Assembly: GCF_949987515.2 (NCBI RefSeq)
Contig: NC_082698.1
Location: 27,308,070-27,372,069 of the forward strand
Direction: 5' to 3'
DNA length: 64,000 nucleotides
DNA from: Delphinus delphis
Lineage: Eukaryota; Chordata; Mammalia; Artiodactyla; Delphinidae
Shown here: piece by piece, positions 42,601 through 46,868 of the stretch
Layout: every line of letters starts with the position of its first letter
How positions within the stretch are numbered: position 1 is the stretch's first letter
The notes under the pieces: model-generated
What the model saw: the letters and a program-made list of their open reading frames with translations, nothing else
Told to the model about the DNA's origin: nothing
Database searches by the model: none
Made by a program: the position numbers and the translations under genes

Positions 42601-44273
42601 ATGGTTTAGTGAGAGTCCACAATGTCTGTTTGAGATGCTGGTAGAAAAGCTAAGCAGCTATGAAATGAATGAGTGGGAATCTATGCATTTTTTTCATAAA
42701 ATAAATTATATCAGAGGGTAAAAGAAGAAATACTAGAGGTCTGCAAAGGGGAGAAGGATGATGCCTTCAGTTACTGGTTGAATAGACAGACATGAGAAAG
42801 GACTAAAAAGCAGCTAATTAACTCAAAACAATACTGAATGTTTTTATGTTAATTACTAAAAGTAACACTGTATCTCTTCCCTAAAGTATTACATCTTTTT
42901 GGTTAATACACCTGAGAGAAAACTGGCTTTGGGTAAAACATACAAGAAACCTGTAAAATAACCAGGAATGTGACTTTCAAGAAAGAACAGTCCCCTAAGT
43001 TCATATGCACAGAAAGGTCCATTACTTATTTATAACTAAACTAATTATAACTAATTAAAAAATTATTTGTAACAGCACACAAACCCTTATCTGAAACTTT
43101 TGGGGCCAAATGTGCTTTAGAATTCTAAATTTTTTTTTTTTTTGGATGCATTATGTAAAGCCCCCAGTGGGGTCTGAGACTGCACCCTATAAGCAAACAC
43201 ATTAGTATTTCTCCAGCAAAACTTACGGAAAAAAAAAAAAAACCCACACAAAAAACAAAAAACTTACGAACACTCACACCTAATGAGATAAAGACCATCT
43301 ATAGCCTTCCATTAGTTCTGGTCAGGTTTGGCTGCCAAGTTAGATGTGGTGCCAAACTTACTGAAAACTTTGGATTTTCATAGCTTTCTGAATTAAGATA
43401 AGGGGTTGTGGACCTGTACAACAATATCTGAAGATAAATTTACTGTTAAACTTACGTTACAAGCTTTCAAACTTAAAATAAAAAAGACAGTACCAAGTGC
43501 GTAGAGAATTTAAACATGTTTTATTGTCAGAGGATGTCATTTGATTAAACTCCCCATCTCATTACATAGCTCCCACAAAATCTTTACAAAAAAATCTGGC
43601 CTCTTGGAGAGGCGTAAAGTTACTGAAGGAGAAAACATATCACATTCCAAATCTGCATGTTTTTTAAATTAAGACTTATCGTGCGTAGTGGACTTTAAAG
43701 CAATTCGTGGAAGGATTTTCCTCATCACATCTTACATAATATCACCCACAATACAGAAAAGGCTTATACTATTCAACCACTAGGATCAGTAAAACTGACA
43801 GCGTACAGAAAACCACTTAAATATGCACTTAGCAGCCAGGGCCCCGGGTCCAGCTAAAGTAAAGGACAAAAATCACATTCTACCTAAGGCGGGTGGTCCG
43901 TAGCCATCCAGGCTGTGGTCACTAGACCAAGAACAGCGTCCCAACTACAGAAAAGAAGACTCCAGCTCCCAGCAGCCCCCGCGCGGAGGCGGGGCAGTGG
44001 TTTGCCAGGCCCCGGACGCGGAGGCCTGAGCTCGCGGAGGATGGCGGGAACTGGAAGAGCGGCCGTCCGCAGTCCTCCCTCATATACCCTTGCCCCCGCG
44101 ACCCGGCCCCTTCTCAAGCCCTCTGCACGGTACCTGTCCCCAGGACTCTCTGTTCTCTTTCCCGCTGCAGCAGGGGCGGTACTACCGGGTCTCAGATGGC
44201 AGCGCGGGGGCGACGACCCCGGGGCTGGGGATGAGGGGAAACCTGGCCTAGCGGGCATGCAGCGCCTTGTCAT
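5385..44273 (-). CDS. SLF2: SLF2 (FAM178A), SMC5-SMC6 complex localization factor 2; 20 coding exons
   Basis: Complete minus-strand CDS. Exons in transcript order: 44134-44273, 41452-41495, 40235-40947, 38833-38890, 33357-34345, 32299-32369, 29260-29382, 28130-28297, 26903-27005, 23150-23225, 22207-22348, 18076-18178, 16987-17163, 15520-15617, 14692-14779, 12322-12453, 11830-11907, 10089-10175, 7867-7935, 5385-5420. They sum to 3495 nt (1164 aa). All introns are GT-AG and all phases match. I recognised the product from its similarity to human SLF2 across the full length. Known role: nuclear adaptor that, with SLF1 and RAD18, recruits SMC5/6 to stalled forks and crosslinks; also linked to SMC5/6 silencing of extrachromosomal DNA. 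Visible features: a disordered, Ser/Lys-rich N-terminal half (about 1-670), a PIP-box-like motif at 48-55, basic clusters at 328-332 and 585-589, an acidic DSDEE-rich stretch at about 591-618, and a folded helical FAM178-type C-terminal region (about 690-1130). The start was chosen at the [11 protein letters not shown] methionine, the human start. No disabling change was seen. Confidence 0.96.
5701..5864 (-). mobile_element. CHR/Bov-tA-like SINE in SLF2 intron 19
   Basis: Reverse orientation: A/T-rich tail 'aaaatatttatttatttgg' at left, ending 'accaccagggaagtccc'. Confidence 0.85.
6135..6447 (+). mobile_element. MER5A-like hAT remnant split by a SINE
   Basis: Segments 'gtatggtccccggatcaacagc', 'cagtctgagaacctgttagg' and 'aaatttgagaagca' follow the MER5A consensus order. 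A CHR SINE (6305-6432) inserted near its right end, duplicating aaaatttgagaagca. Confidence 0.6.
6305..6432 (+). mobile_element. CHR SINE, short type, inserted in MER5A
   Basis: 'gggaattccctggcagtaca' to an (aaat)n tail. A 15-bp target duplication aaaatttgagaagca lies at 6290-6304 and 6433-6447. Confidence 0.9.
6560..7610 (+). mobile_element. L1 3'-part fragment (ORF2 end and 3'UTR)
   Basis: In SLF2 intron 19. Typical L1 strings in order: 'aaatgggcaaaggatttgaa', 'atgcaaattaaaatcacaat', 'gatccaacaatcccactccc', 'ggaagcattactcataacag' and 'gtgaattttatcttaataaa'. Frame broken. Confidence 0.85.
7867..7935 (-). CDS. SLF2: SLF2 coding exon 19 (residues 1131-1153)
   Basis: A 69-nt phase-0 exon, tttttaag|GTAAAAGAC to CCTACTCAG|gtgtcg. 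It encodes [20 protein letters not shown] and then PTQ. The donor gtgtcg is the weakest in the gene (G at +3, C at +5). Confidence 0.94.
8428..8606. mobile_element. short DNA-transposon remnant (ttgaacaac ends)
   Basis: The left end 'ggactcttgaacaacgcggg' and right end 'ccgtgttgttcaaagggag' form imperfect inverted repeats of about 12 bp around cttgaacaac. A related left end with the same 'gacccttaaacaatgcaggggt' pattern occurs at 21152. The middle (about 8515-8575) may be an unrelated old MIR-like piece. Confidence 0.35.
8622..8827 (-). mobile_element. CHR SINE, long type
   Basis: Reverse orientation. Target duplication ctatgaatcctctt at 8607-8620 and again from 8828. Confidence 0.9.
8945..9088 (-). 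mobile_element. CHR SINE, short type
   Basis: Reverse orientation, ending 'gactgcctgggaagtccc'. Degenerate duplication acaaaatgtttta / acaaagtgtttta. Confidence 0.85.
10089..10175 (-). CDS. SLF2: SLF2 coding exon 18 (residues 1102-1130)
   Basis: An 87-nt phase-0 exon, tttacacag|AAACACTTT to AGAACTAAG|gtaagtgt. It encodes [20 protein letters not shown] and then DARLFYRTK. Confidence 0.95.
10680..11130 (+). mobile_element. old L1M fragment
   Basis: 'tctagcatttctacttctag', 'gaatttaccctacagaaatg' and 'gaaggaatgttcatcaataa'-like strings, in SLF2 intron 17. Confidence 0.6.
11830..11907 (-). CDS. SLF2: SLF2 coding exon 17 (residues 1076-1101)
   Basis: A 78-nt phase-0 exon, tctaccag|GCATATTAC to GGACAACGG|gtaggtatt. 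It encodes [20 protein letters not shown] and then FSSGQR. Confidence 0.95.
11960..12090 (-). repeat. MIR fragment
   Basis: Reverse, degraded: 'ggatttgctcaagttaactg' and 'ttctaactcaagtgcattcc'. It ends 230 bp from SLF2 exon 16. Confidence 0.45.
12322..12453 (-). CDS. SLF2: SLF2 coding exon 16 (residues 1032-1075)
   Basis: A 132-nt phase-0 exon, tttgatag|ATATCAGTC to GAAAAGCAG|gtatccac. It encodes [20 protein letters not shown] and then [20 protein letters not shown]. Confidence 0.96.
12650..12774 (-). mobile_element. CHR SINE, short type
   Basis: Reverse orientation: 'ttatggctgtgccatgcagc' to 'ggaccaccagggaattccc', in SLF2 intron 15. Confidence 0.85.
12950..13249 (-). mobile_element. CHR SINE, extended type
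   Basis: Reverse orientation: 'tatggctgcgttgggtcttt' to 'ccaccagggaagtcc', about 300 bp with extra 'ttgtgaagcacgggctta' units. Confidence 0.85.
13937..14248 (-). mobile_element. CHR SINE, extended type
   Basis: Reverse orientation. Target duplication ttcccagtactttt at both ends (from 13927 and 14248). Confidence 0.9.
14413..14596 (-). mobile_element. CHR SINE, long type with internal gap
   Basis: Reverse orientation, with a 25-T tail. Part of the middle is missing ('gcccagatctacccgg'). It ends 95 bp from SLF2 exon 15. Confidence 0.88.
14692..14779 (-). CDS. SLF2: SLF2 coding exon 15 (residues 1003-1031)
   Basis: An 88-nt exon, aattccag|GCAACTGAG to AATCTGCAG|gtataaa. It encodes [20 protein letters not shown] and then DIPNANNLQ. 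It sits between minus-strand SINEs at 14413-14596 and 15060-15226. Exons 14 and 15 together are 186 nt, so skipping both would keep the frame while skipping one would not. Confidence 0.95.
15060..15226 (-). mobile_element. CHR SINE lacking its tail-proximal segment
   Basis: Reverse orientation. The T run joins directly to 'gcggagcacaggaggctccg', so about 37 bp of the usual 'gtacgcgggcctctcactg' segment is absent. Flanked by the duplication gggatttcttttt (15052 and 15227), so the gap was either in the source copy or formed during insertion. Confidence 0.85.
15520..15617 (-). CDS. SLF2: SLF2 coding exon 14 (residues 970-1002)
   Basis: A 98-nt exon, gttttcag|GTGCCTGAAC to CGTGGAAG|gtattg. It encodes [20 protein letters not shown] and then [12 protein letters not shown], plus two bases of Arg1002. 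A CHR SINE lies 145 bp upstream, at 15762. Confidence 0.95.
15762..15964 (-). mobile_element. CHR SINE, long type
   Basis: Reverse orientation, with target duplication cacatattcagt(t/g)ttt at both ends. In SLF2 intron 13, close to exon 14. Confidence 0.9.
16520..16795 (+). repeat. L2 3'-end fragment
   Basis: 'gggcttccttaactgcctca' and 'gagcaagggctttgtcttct', then 'cccacagtaaatccccagta'. Confidence 0.65.
16987..17163 (-). CDS. SLF2: SLF2 coding exon 13 (residues 911-969)
   Basis: A 177-nt phase-0 exon, tgtcaaag|TTTCTAGG to AATACAAAG|gtaacat. It encodes [20 protein letters not shown], then [20 protein letters not shown] and [15 protein letters not shown]. This is a very conserved hydrophobic helical part of the C-terminal region. 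Confidence 0.96.
17617..17745 (+). mobile_element. CHR SINE, short type, rearranged
   Basis: 'gggacttccctggtttgtgt' then 'tagtggtccagtggttaaga'. The middle is shortened ('ctccacgcagggaactaaga'), and it has an (aaat)n tail. Confidence 0.8.
17818..17991 (-). mobile_element. CHR/Bov-tA-like SINE
   Basis: Reverse orientation: T run, 'ttggctgtgctgggtcttag' to 'ggaccaccaaggaagtccc'. It lies 85 bp from SLF2 exon 12. Confidence 0.85.
18076..18178 (-). CDS. SLF2: SLF2 coding exon 12 (residues 877-910)
   Basis: A 103-nt exon, cttcgatag|TTCTGAAAC to GTGGTCAAG|gtaggag. It encodes [20 protein letters not shown] and then the well-conserved [14 protein letters not shown]. Confidence 0.95.
18230..19130 (-). 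mobile_element. L1M 3'-end fragments
   Basis: 'ttttactgaggtataattta' and 'aaccaccatccaaatcaaga' at left, then 'tttcccctcctcacagacaa' and 'taatatgtcttagagatact' at right. A separate retrocopy (18470-18560) interrupts it. Confidence 0.6.
18470..18560 (-). mobile_element. retroposed transcript 3' end with poly(A) and target duplication
   Basis: In SLF2 intron 11. On the minus strand it is about 80 bp of unknown sequence with AATAAA (plus-strand TTTATT at 18496-18501), then a poly(A) tail (T run at 18465-18479). It is flanked by the duplication aacagctacttttt (18456-18469 and 18561-18574). It has the structure of an L1-mobilised, 5'-truncated retrocopy, but not of a CHR SINE. The source transcript (possibly an LTR-derived RNA) was not identified. 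Confidence 0.55.
19125..19325 (+). repeat. MIR SINE
   Basis: 'caggcaagttacttaatctt', 'tctgtgcctcactcacctgt' and 'ccatgtctggcacatagtca', in SLF2 intron 11. Confidence 0.75.
20838..21148 (-). mobile_element. CHR SINE, extended type, inside L1
   Basis: Reverse orientation: (tatg)n/(attt)n tail, 'ttggctgtgttgggtcctca' to 'tgccacgagggaagtccc'. Confidence 0.85.
21149..21240. mobile_element. fragment of the same 'ttgaacaac' DNA repeat
   Basis: Contains 'acttgacccttaaacaatgc', 'ggggtcggggcaccc' and 'aaaatcctcgtataaagtat', which is like the left part of the element at 8428 but without a right end. It directly follows a CHR SINE. Confidence 0.35.
21597..21640. repeat. (AC)22 microsatellite
   Basis: Uninterrupted AC run of 44 bases in SLF2 intron 11. 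Confidence 0.95.
22207..22348 (-). CDS. SLF2: SLF2 coding exon 11 (residues 830-876)
   Basis: A 142-nt exon, gttaactag|ATACCTTCAG to GACCTAGT|gtaagtgt. It encodes [20 protein letters not shown] and then [20 protein letters not shown]. The Val876 codon is split GT|T. Confidence 0.95.
23150..23225 (-). CDS. SLF2: SLF2 coding exon 10 (residues 804-829)
   Basis: A 76-nt exon, ctttggcag|ATGATGTCAG to AAGAAATG|gtgagtaga. It encodes [20 protein letters not shown] and then ITIRN, plus one base of Asp829. Confidence 0.94.
23270..23385 (-). repeat. MIR fragment
   Basis: Reverse, degraded: 'gcaaagaggctcagagagat' and 'gttggaattcaaatccaggt'. It starts 45 bp from exon 10. Confidence 0.5.
23490..24740 (+). 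mobile_element. L1M fragment split by a SINE
   Basis: 'tagtaatcaaagaaatgcaa' before, and 'gtcaattgacattgggttaa' plus 'tttattgttatctaaaaaaa' after the SINE at 23826. Confidence 0.65.
23826..24035 (-). mobile_element. CHR SINE, long type, inside L1
   Basis: Reverse orientation. Target duplication ctactcagccttttt flanks it (23817 and 24036). Confidence 0.92.
25590..25830 (+). repeat. L2 3'-end fragment
   Basis: 'tgcctagaatgcccttctcc' and 'cacctggcacagttggcact', then 'atgaaaaatgaatgaaaaac'. Confidence 0.6.
26301..26504 (-). mobile_element. CHR SINE, long type, first of a shared-site pair
   Basis: Reverse orientation. Flanked by agcatttct at 26292-26300 and 26505-26513. Shares that target site with the next SINE. 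Confidence 0.92.
26514..26719 (-). mobile_element. CHR SINE, long type, second of a shared-site pair
   Basis: Reverse orientation. Flanked by agcatttct at 26505-26513 and 26720-26728. It differs at many positions from its neighbour, so it is a separate insertion and not a duplication. Confidence 0.92.
26903..27005 (-). CDS. SLF2: SLF2 coding exon 9 (residues 770-803)
   Basis: A 103-nt exon, ttttttcag|ATCAGGAAA to CTGTTTCGG|gtaagag. It encodes [20 protein letters not shown] and then [13 protein letters not shown]. The nearby AG five bases further in would break the frame, so the first AG is used. Confidence 0.95.
27735..27872 (-). mobile_element. young L1 3'UTR, 5'-truncated
   Basis: Reverse: 'taacatctttattggagtat', 'tttacaatgttgtgttagtt' and 'cctccctcttgcgcctccct'. 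Flanked by taagccttgttatttt at 27725 and 27871. Confidence 0.85.
28130..28297 (-). CDS. SLF2: SLF2 coding exon 8 (residues 714-769)
   Basis: A 168-nt exon, tttttcag|AGAATTTC to CTTATTCTTAA|gtaagtagg. It encodes [20 protein letters not shown] and then the [20 protein letters not shown] block of the conserved FAM178-type region. Confidence 0.95.
28705..29250 (-). mobile_element. L1 3'-end fragments
   Basis: Reverse: 'ccagttttattgaggtataa', 'gaacatccaccatctcatat' and 'ttaaccaccttcattcaatc', in SLF2 intron 7. Confidence 0.75.
29260..29382 (-). CDS. SLF2: SLF2 coding exon 7 (residues 673-713)
   Basis: A 123-nt exon, attctcag|GCTAGATG to GAGCACAG|gtatgtggg. It encodes [17 protein letters not shown] and a second acidic run, [16 protein letters not shown]. 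The Arg713 codon is split. Confidence 0.95.
29690..29905 (-). repeat. MIR SINE
   Basis: Reverse: 'ctcacaacaattccatgagg', 'acacgaggaaacaggcatta' and 'gagctgggattcaaagccag', in SLF2 intron 6. Confidence 0.75.
30056..30268 (+). mobile_element. CHR SINE, long type
   Basis: 'gggcttccctggtggcgcag' to 'gaggcccgtgtaccac', then an (aac)n-rich tail. Flanked by aactagaacctct at both ends. Antisense to SLF2. Confidence 0.92.
30380..30512 (+). mobile_element. CHR SINE, short type
   Basis: 'gggaattccctggcagtcca' to a 22-A tail. Flanked by aaagaattttacag / aaagaattttatag. Antisense to SLF2. Confidence 0.9.
30915..32010 (+). mobile_element. L1 3'-part fragment, partly repeated
   Basis: 'accatatgatccagcaattc', 'ccacttctgggtatataccc', 'gtacacccgtgttcatagca' and 'ggaatatttttcagccttaa', then a second 3' end ('ctacaacatggatgaacctt', 'ggtaaattttatgttatata'). 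It looks like two overlapping L1 pieces in SLF2 intron 6. Confidence 0.8.
32299..32369 (-). CDS. SLF2: SLF2 coding exon 6 (residues 649-672)
   Basis: A 71-nt exon, tgttttag|GAACATGTTC to ACACAAAG|gtaggttg. It encodes [20 protein letters not shown] and the following DTQ, plus two bases of Arg672. It is the start of the helical C-terminal half. Confidence 0.95.
32852..33170 (+). mobile_element. non-autonomous hAT-type DNA transposon with intact ends
   Basis: A 319-bp element in SLF2 intron 5. It has perfect 14-bp terminal inverted repeats (cagtggtctccaaa at 32852-32865 and its complement at 33157-33170) and a perfect 8-bp target duplication (atttacag at 32844-32851 and 33171-33178). CAGTGG ends with an 8-bp duplication are the hallmark of hAT/Charlie elements. 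The interior is AT-rich with aacttcta-type repeats and has no transposase ORF. It ends 186 bp from the exon 5 donor. Subfamily not identified. Confidence 0.85.
33357..34345 (-). CDS. SLF2: SLF2 coding exon 5, the largest (residues 319-648)
   Basis: A 989-nt exon, aattttag|CAGGCTCTAAG to GACTATACA|gtaagt. It encodes most of the disordered linker. Features include a basic cluster DKRKR (328-332), Ser/Lys-rich blocks, a tandem APSDK pair (562-571), a KRKLR cluster (585-589) and an acidic run [20 protein letters not shown] (591-610) rich in CK2-like SDEE sites. The last part ([13 protein letters not shown]) is strongly conserved in the family. Confidence 0.97.
34893..35366 (+). mobile_element. 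MLT1-type (ERVL-MaLR) solo LTR
   Basis: In SLF2 intron 4, antisense to the gene. It starts 'tgttataggttgaactgtag', continues 'aatgatatgttgaagtgtta' and 'ttaaaatgaggtcattaggg', holds an internal AATAAA ('gagacaataaatttgttgtt') and ends 'ggcagccctaggaaactaat'. This is an ancient solo LTR with no retroviral genes. Confidence 0.7.
35596..35880 (-). mobile_element. young L1 3'UTR, 5'-truncated
   Basis: Reverse: T run, 'taacatctttattggggtat', 'cttccctcttgcgtctccct', 'ggctgcttcccactagctat' and 'gtacatgtccatgactctcc'. Flanked by gtccccaaattctt (35586 and 35871). Confidence 0.88.
36361..36699 (-). mobile_element. CHR SINE, extended type
   Basis: Reverse orientation. Flanked by aaaaatcagcttatta (36345 and 36700). 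In SLF2 intron 4. Confidence 0.88.
38833..38890 (-). CDS. SLF2: SLF2 coding exon 4 (residues 300-318)
   Basis: A 58-nt exon, gctaatag|GAAAATGGA to GCCTCAG|gtagaatc, encoding [19 protein letters not shown] plus one base. Phase runs cleanly into exon 5 (G|CA, Ala319). It is too short to appear as an ORF and was found from the phase and the family sequence. Confidence 0.93.
39690..39895 (-). mobile_element. MER5A-like hAT remnant
   Basis: In SLF2 intron 3. 'gtgattttcaaactttaaagtg', 'ggggcctgagaatctacatt', 'ctaacaagttcctaggtgat' and 'gttctgagaacctctg' match the MER5A pattern, with both degenerate hAT ends present. Confidence 0.7.
40235..40947 (-). CDS. SLF2: SLF2 coding exon 3 (residues 62-299)
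   Basis: A 713-nt exon, ctatttag|ATAGACATATG to TCAAACCTG|gtatgtgc. Low-complexity, Ser/Lys/Arg-rich and probably disordered. It holds the conserved SFL2 blocks [23 protein letters not shown] and [20 protein letters not shown], followed by a basic helix ([14 protein letters not shown]). Confidence 0.96.
41452..41495 (-). CDS. SLF2: SLF2 coding exon 2 (residues 48-61, PIP-box-like motif)
   Basis: A 44-nt exon, ttttcag|GAAGC to AACAAG|gtatgta. It encodes [14 protein letters not shown] plus one base of Asp62. The run K-Q-S-I-I-D-F-F has the hydrophobic and double-aromatic spacing of a PCNA-interacting (PIP) box, with Lys in place of the first Gln. Because 44 is not a multiple of three, skipping this exon would shift the frame. 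Confidence 0.95.
43083..43412 (+). mobile_element. Tigger-like DNA transposon remnant
   Basis: In SLF2 intron 1. The left end (acccttatctgaaacttttgg) and right end (aaactttggattttcatag, then gataaggggttg) resemble the inverted 'ccttatcc..ttttgga' ends of Tigger/MER2-type mariner elements. The interior is degraded and no ORF is present. Confidence 0.5.
44134..44273 (-). CDS. SLF2: SLF2 coding exon 1 (residues 1-47)
   Basis: Starts at the ATG of [11 protein letters not shown] and ends CCTGGGGACAG|gtaccg, with two bases of the Arg47 codon. It lies inside the CpG island and is Pro/Ala/Ser/Arg-rich. The donor has C at +5, which is weaker than consensus. The frame stays open upstream to a GTG at 44384 but holds no upstream in-frame ATG, which supports this start. 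Confidence 0.95.
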
Positions 44274-44400
44274 GTCGGCGCCGCTGGCGACGGCGGCATG
44301 TGCTGTGGCTGGAGAAGTTGGGTGCGTGGTTGCCGTCTTGCTGCTGGGACTTGGGGAGGCTGTCGGAGCAGAGGTGGGCGGCACCCCCTTCTCTCTTCAT
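44248..44400 (-). other. upstream ORF overlapping the SLF2 start codon
   Basis: A 50-codon ORF runs from an ATG at 44398-44400 to a TAG at 44248-44250. It is out of frame with SLF2 and overlaps its first 26 bases. Its start context (accgccATGa, G at -3) is at least as good as that of the SLF2 start (gccgacATGa). If transcription starts above 44400, ribosomes meet this ORF first and must scan leakily to make SLF2. Confidence 0.5.
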
Positions 44401-44604
44401 GGCGGTTCTCTCTCTTCGGAAGTGACTCCGGTGTGAGCGGGAAGGAACCTGAGGACCAACAGGGGGCGGGTCTTACTTGAAGCGTCGCGTTCTGATTGGC
44501 TTGCACGTCGGTCATTCCTGTTGTAGCGCAATAGAAAGCCGCAGCCTCTCAGGAGAAGGCGGGGTTTCGGTGAGGGGGAGGAGAGAAGGAAAACTGCCCC
44601 TTGT

Positions 44605-44610
44605 CACGTG
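44605..44610. promoter_or_regulatory. CACGTG E-box in the SLF2 CpG island
   Basis: A palindromic gtCACGTGac-like site (gtcacgtgcac), about 330 bp upstream of the SLF2 ATG. This class of site is bound by USF or MYC/MAX-type bHLH-zip factors; occupancy is not shown here. Confidence 0.35.
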
Positions 44611-45035
44611 CACAGGGACGGGGGCGCGGGGGGTGGGGTGGGGGCGCCGCAGCCTCCGGGTCGCTTCGGCTTCGGCGGGCGCGTGGGGTCGGGCGGGCGG
44701 GCGGGCAGGCGCGGGCAGCAGAGCGCGCTGCGGCAGCTGGCGACACCCATCTTGAAGAGGGCGAAGGGCGAGTCAAACCCCGAGCTTGGTAGCTGACCTC
44801 AATGAAGATGGCCAACAGTTGGGCTTCCAGTGTCACACAGTTGTGCCTCAGAAATCCCCAGCTGTTCATTACATCGTCTCTTTAACATCTTAGGCCAAAG
44901 TGCCCTGATGCTGTCACCATTTCCTCGGTAGTCTGCTCAGCCCAATCTGAAGACTTGTTCATTCTGTGAGGGTTCTTGCTAAGTGCTGGGGGTGGCTCCT
45001 TTTTCTCTTTTAAAGAAGAAAAAAAACCTCATTGA

Positions 45036-45041
45036 AATAAA
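45036..45041 (+). terminator. AATAAA poly(A) signal for a possible divergent CpG-island transcript
   Basis: A canonical hexamer (tgaaataaagac) on the plus strand, followed by a T-rich stretch and 'ttttgtttctc'. It lies about 260 bp beyond the edge of the CpG island, pointing away from SLF2. Early poly(A) signals are typical of upstream antisense transcripts from bidirectional promoters. No conserved protein is encoded in between. Confidence 0.3.
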
Positions 45042-45452
45042 GACTTTTTATTCCACAAACGCATTTTGTTTCTCAGTTGCTGAAATGAGTTATCCATAAA
45101 ACCTCTGCAGCCAGATTCCTGGGAGATTTCTGAAAGGAACATAGGCTCAGCTTTCAATTACCCATGTTAAGTGTGGAGAGCATAGGTTAGTGAAAACTGC
45201 CAGCAGCCTCCAATCCCCCTTTGCAAAGGGCTTGTGCTTTGGAGGCTGTTAGCATTTTCCCTACAAACTGAGAGGCTGGTCAGAGTATCTCTGAGCTTGT
45301 TTCCACATCTATAAAATGGGCATTCTACTTTTCTGGGCAATTGTAAACCATAAAAATGGTAAGCAATGCAAAGTGCACAGCTCAGAGTCTCTCATGTAAT
45401 AAGTACTGGGCAAATTAGTGTTCCCTTCCCTTGTCCTTTAGACAGACTCTTT

Positions 45453-45659
45453 TTTTTTTTTTTTTTGCGGTATGCGGGCCTGTCACTGTTGTGGCCTCTC
45501 CCGTCGTGGAGCACAGGCCCCGGACGCGCAGGCTCAGCGGCCATGGCTCACGGGGCCCAGCCGCTCCGCGGCATGTGGGATCTTCCCGGACCGGGACACA
45601 AACCCGTGTCCCCTGCATCGGCAGGCGGACTCTCAACCACTGCGCCACCAGGGAAGACC
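45453..45659 (-). mobile_element. CHR SINE, long type
   Basis: Reverse orientation. Flanked by tagacagactctt (45440 and 45660). Intergenic, upstream of SLF2. Confidence 0.92.
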
Positions 45660-46806
45660 TAGACAGACTCTTAACACTTTAACTTACTACAAAATCTTCC
45701 AGAGACAGGTCAGATATTATAATAACTATTAACCAAAATATCAATCTCAAGTTTGTTCAAGCCTTAACTGTCAGACCTGTTCAATCAGTTGGATGGAACA
45801 AAATCTTAAATGACACAGAATTTAGACGGTCTTTAAAGTTTATTGTACTCAGATTTAACTGCTTTGCGAGCTAAGCATGCCTGACTGGCCTCAAGTTCAC
45901 CTCCTTCCCTTCCCCGTTAGCCTTCAGGAGGAAGAATTAATGAGGAACAAAGTGGTTAACAGGGTGGCAAAGTGGAGGATAGAAGGTAAACTGAATGTAC
46001 AGGTCTCTCATTCATCCCCAAAGTATATATCCATAGGTATATACTAGGTAGCAGGGATGCAAGAAAGGAAATACTGAAATAAGAGGCATTTTTCTCCTAA
46101 TACTTGAGAAGTTACTGTACCTAGCATTGTTTCTTAGATAAAAAAAGAATATAATAAATGCTCAAAATGTGTTGAATGAATAGTGCCTTATATGTTTGTT
46201 TATTAAGGGCTTTTCACACATATTATTTCCCATCTCCTCTTACTGTGTTCTGTTGGATGTTACTACACTAGCAAGCTCCTGTTTCTATAACAGCACATCT
46301 ACAAAACATTTAATCTGATTCATTTCATTGCATGCTTGGATCATAAAAAAGAGTAATGCATAAAAACACGTTCTGCATAATCAATTAGTTGCTTTTCTTG
46401 GATTATAGTATTTGAATCATCCAGCTTCCAAGGTGTCGCTTTAAAGTCTATACTCATGATACCAAACAGTAGTTTTTGGATTTTCTTAATCTGAGCAACA
46501 GATTATGGAGTTAAGTGAGGCAAGAAATCCCTAGATCAATAAATGGATATGGAGTCATAATGAAAACACAATTTAAAAAATCTCTTCTTAACAGTGAAGT
46601 AGTTATCCAAATCCTCAATAAGCATCAAGGCTCTTCTTTGTTTAAACTGTGTTTGAGAATGATACAGATTTGGGTTGCGGGGTGAAATATACTCAACATA
46701 TCAACCAGAACTGCCGGGAGCCTCTAAGGCTCTTCCCGACCCCCCCCCCCAAATAGTGCTGGTCAGTCTATTATGTGTTTATATCCCTTCTCTCACTTTG
46801 AATTTG

Positions 46807-46868
46807 TGTGTGTGTGTGTTTGTGTATGTGTATACACACACACATACATACACTGTGTGCACACACAT
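46807..46868. repeat. (TG)n/(CA)n compound microsatellite
   Basis: TG-rich run passing through 'tgtgtatacacaca' into a CA-rich run, so it is nearly self-complementary. Confidence 0.85.

Larger units (their letters stand above)
43960..44780. promoter_or_regulatory. SLF2: CpG-island promoter of SLF2 (possibly bidirectional)
   Basis: A GC- and CpG-rich stretch around coding exon 1, in clear contrast with the AT-rich introns and the flank. No TATA box was seen. Motifs visible: CCAAT on the minus strand (ATTGG at 44495-44499), a GC box (gggggcggg at 44462-44470), an ETS-type ggaagtg near 44419, and CACGTG at 44605-44610. Transcription of SLF2 probably starts near 44400-44560; the exact start site is inferred. 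Confidence 0.8.

Noticed and set aside
44274..44384. In-frame N-terminal extension of SLF2 starting at 44384
   Set aside because: The extension starts with GTG and has no ATG. The [11 protein letters not shown] start at 44273 matches human SLF2.
43915..44436. 173-codon plus-strand ORF and other plus-strand ORFs in the CpG island
   Set aside because: GC-rich DNA has few stops. This ORF is antisense to SLF2 exon 1 and shows only low-complexity Pro/Gly/Arg/Ala residues.
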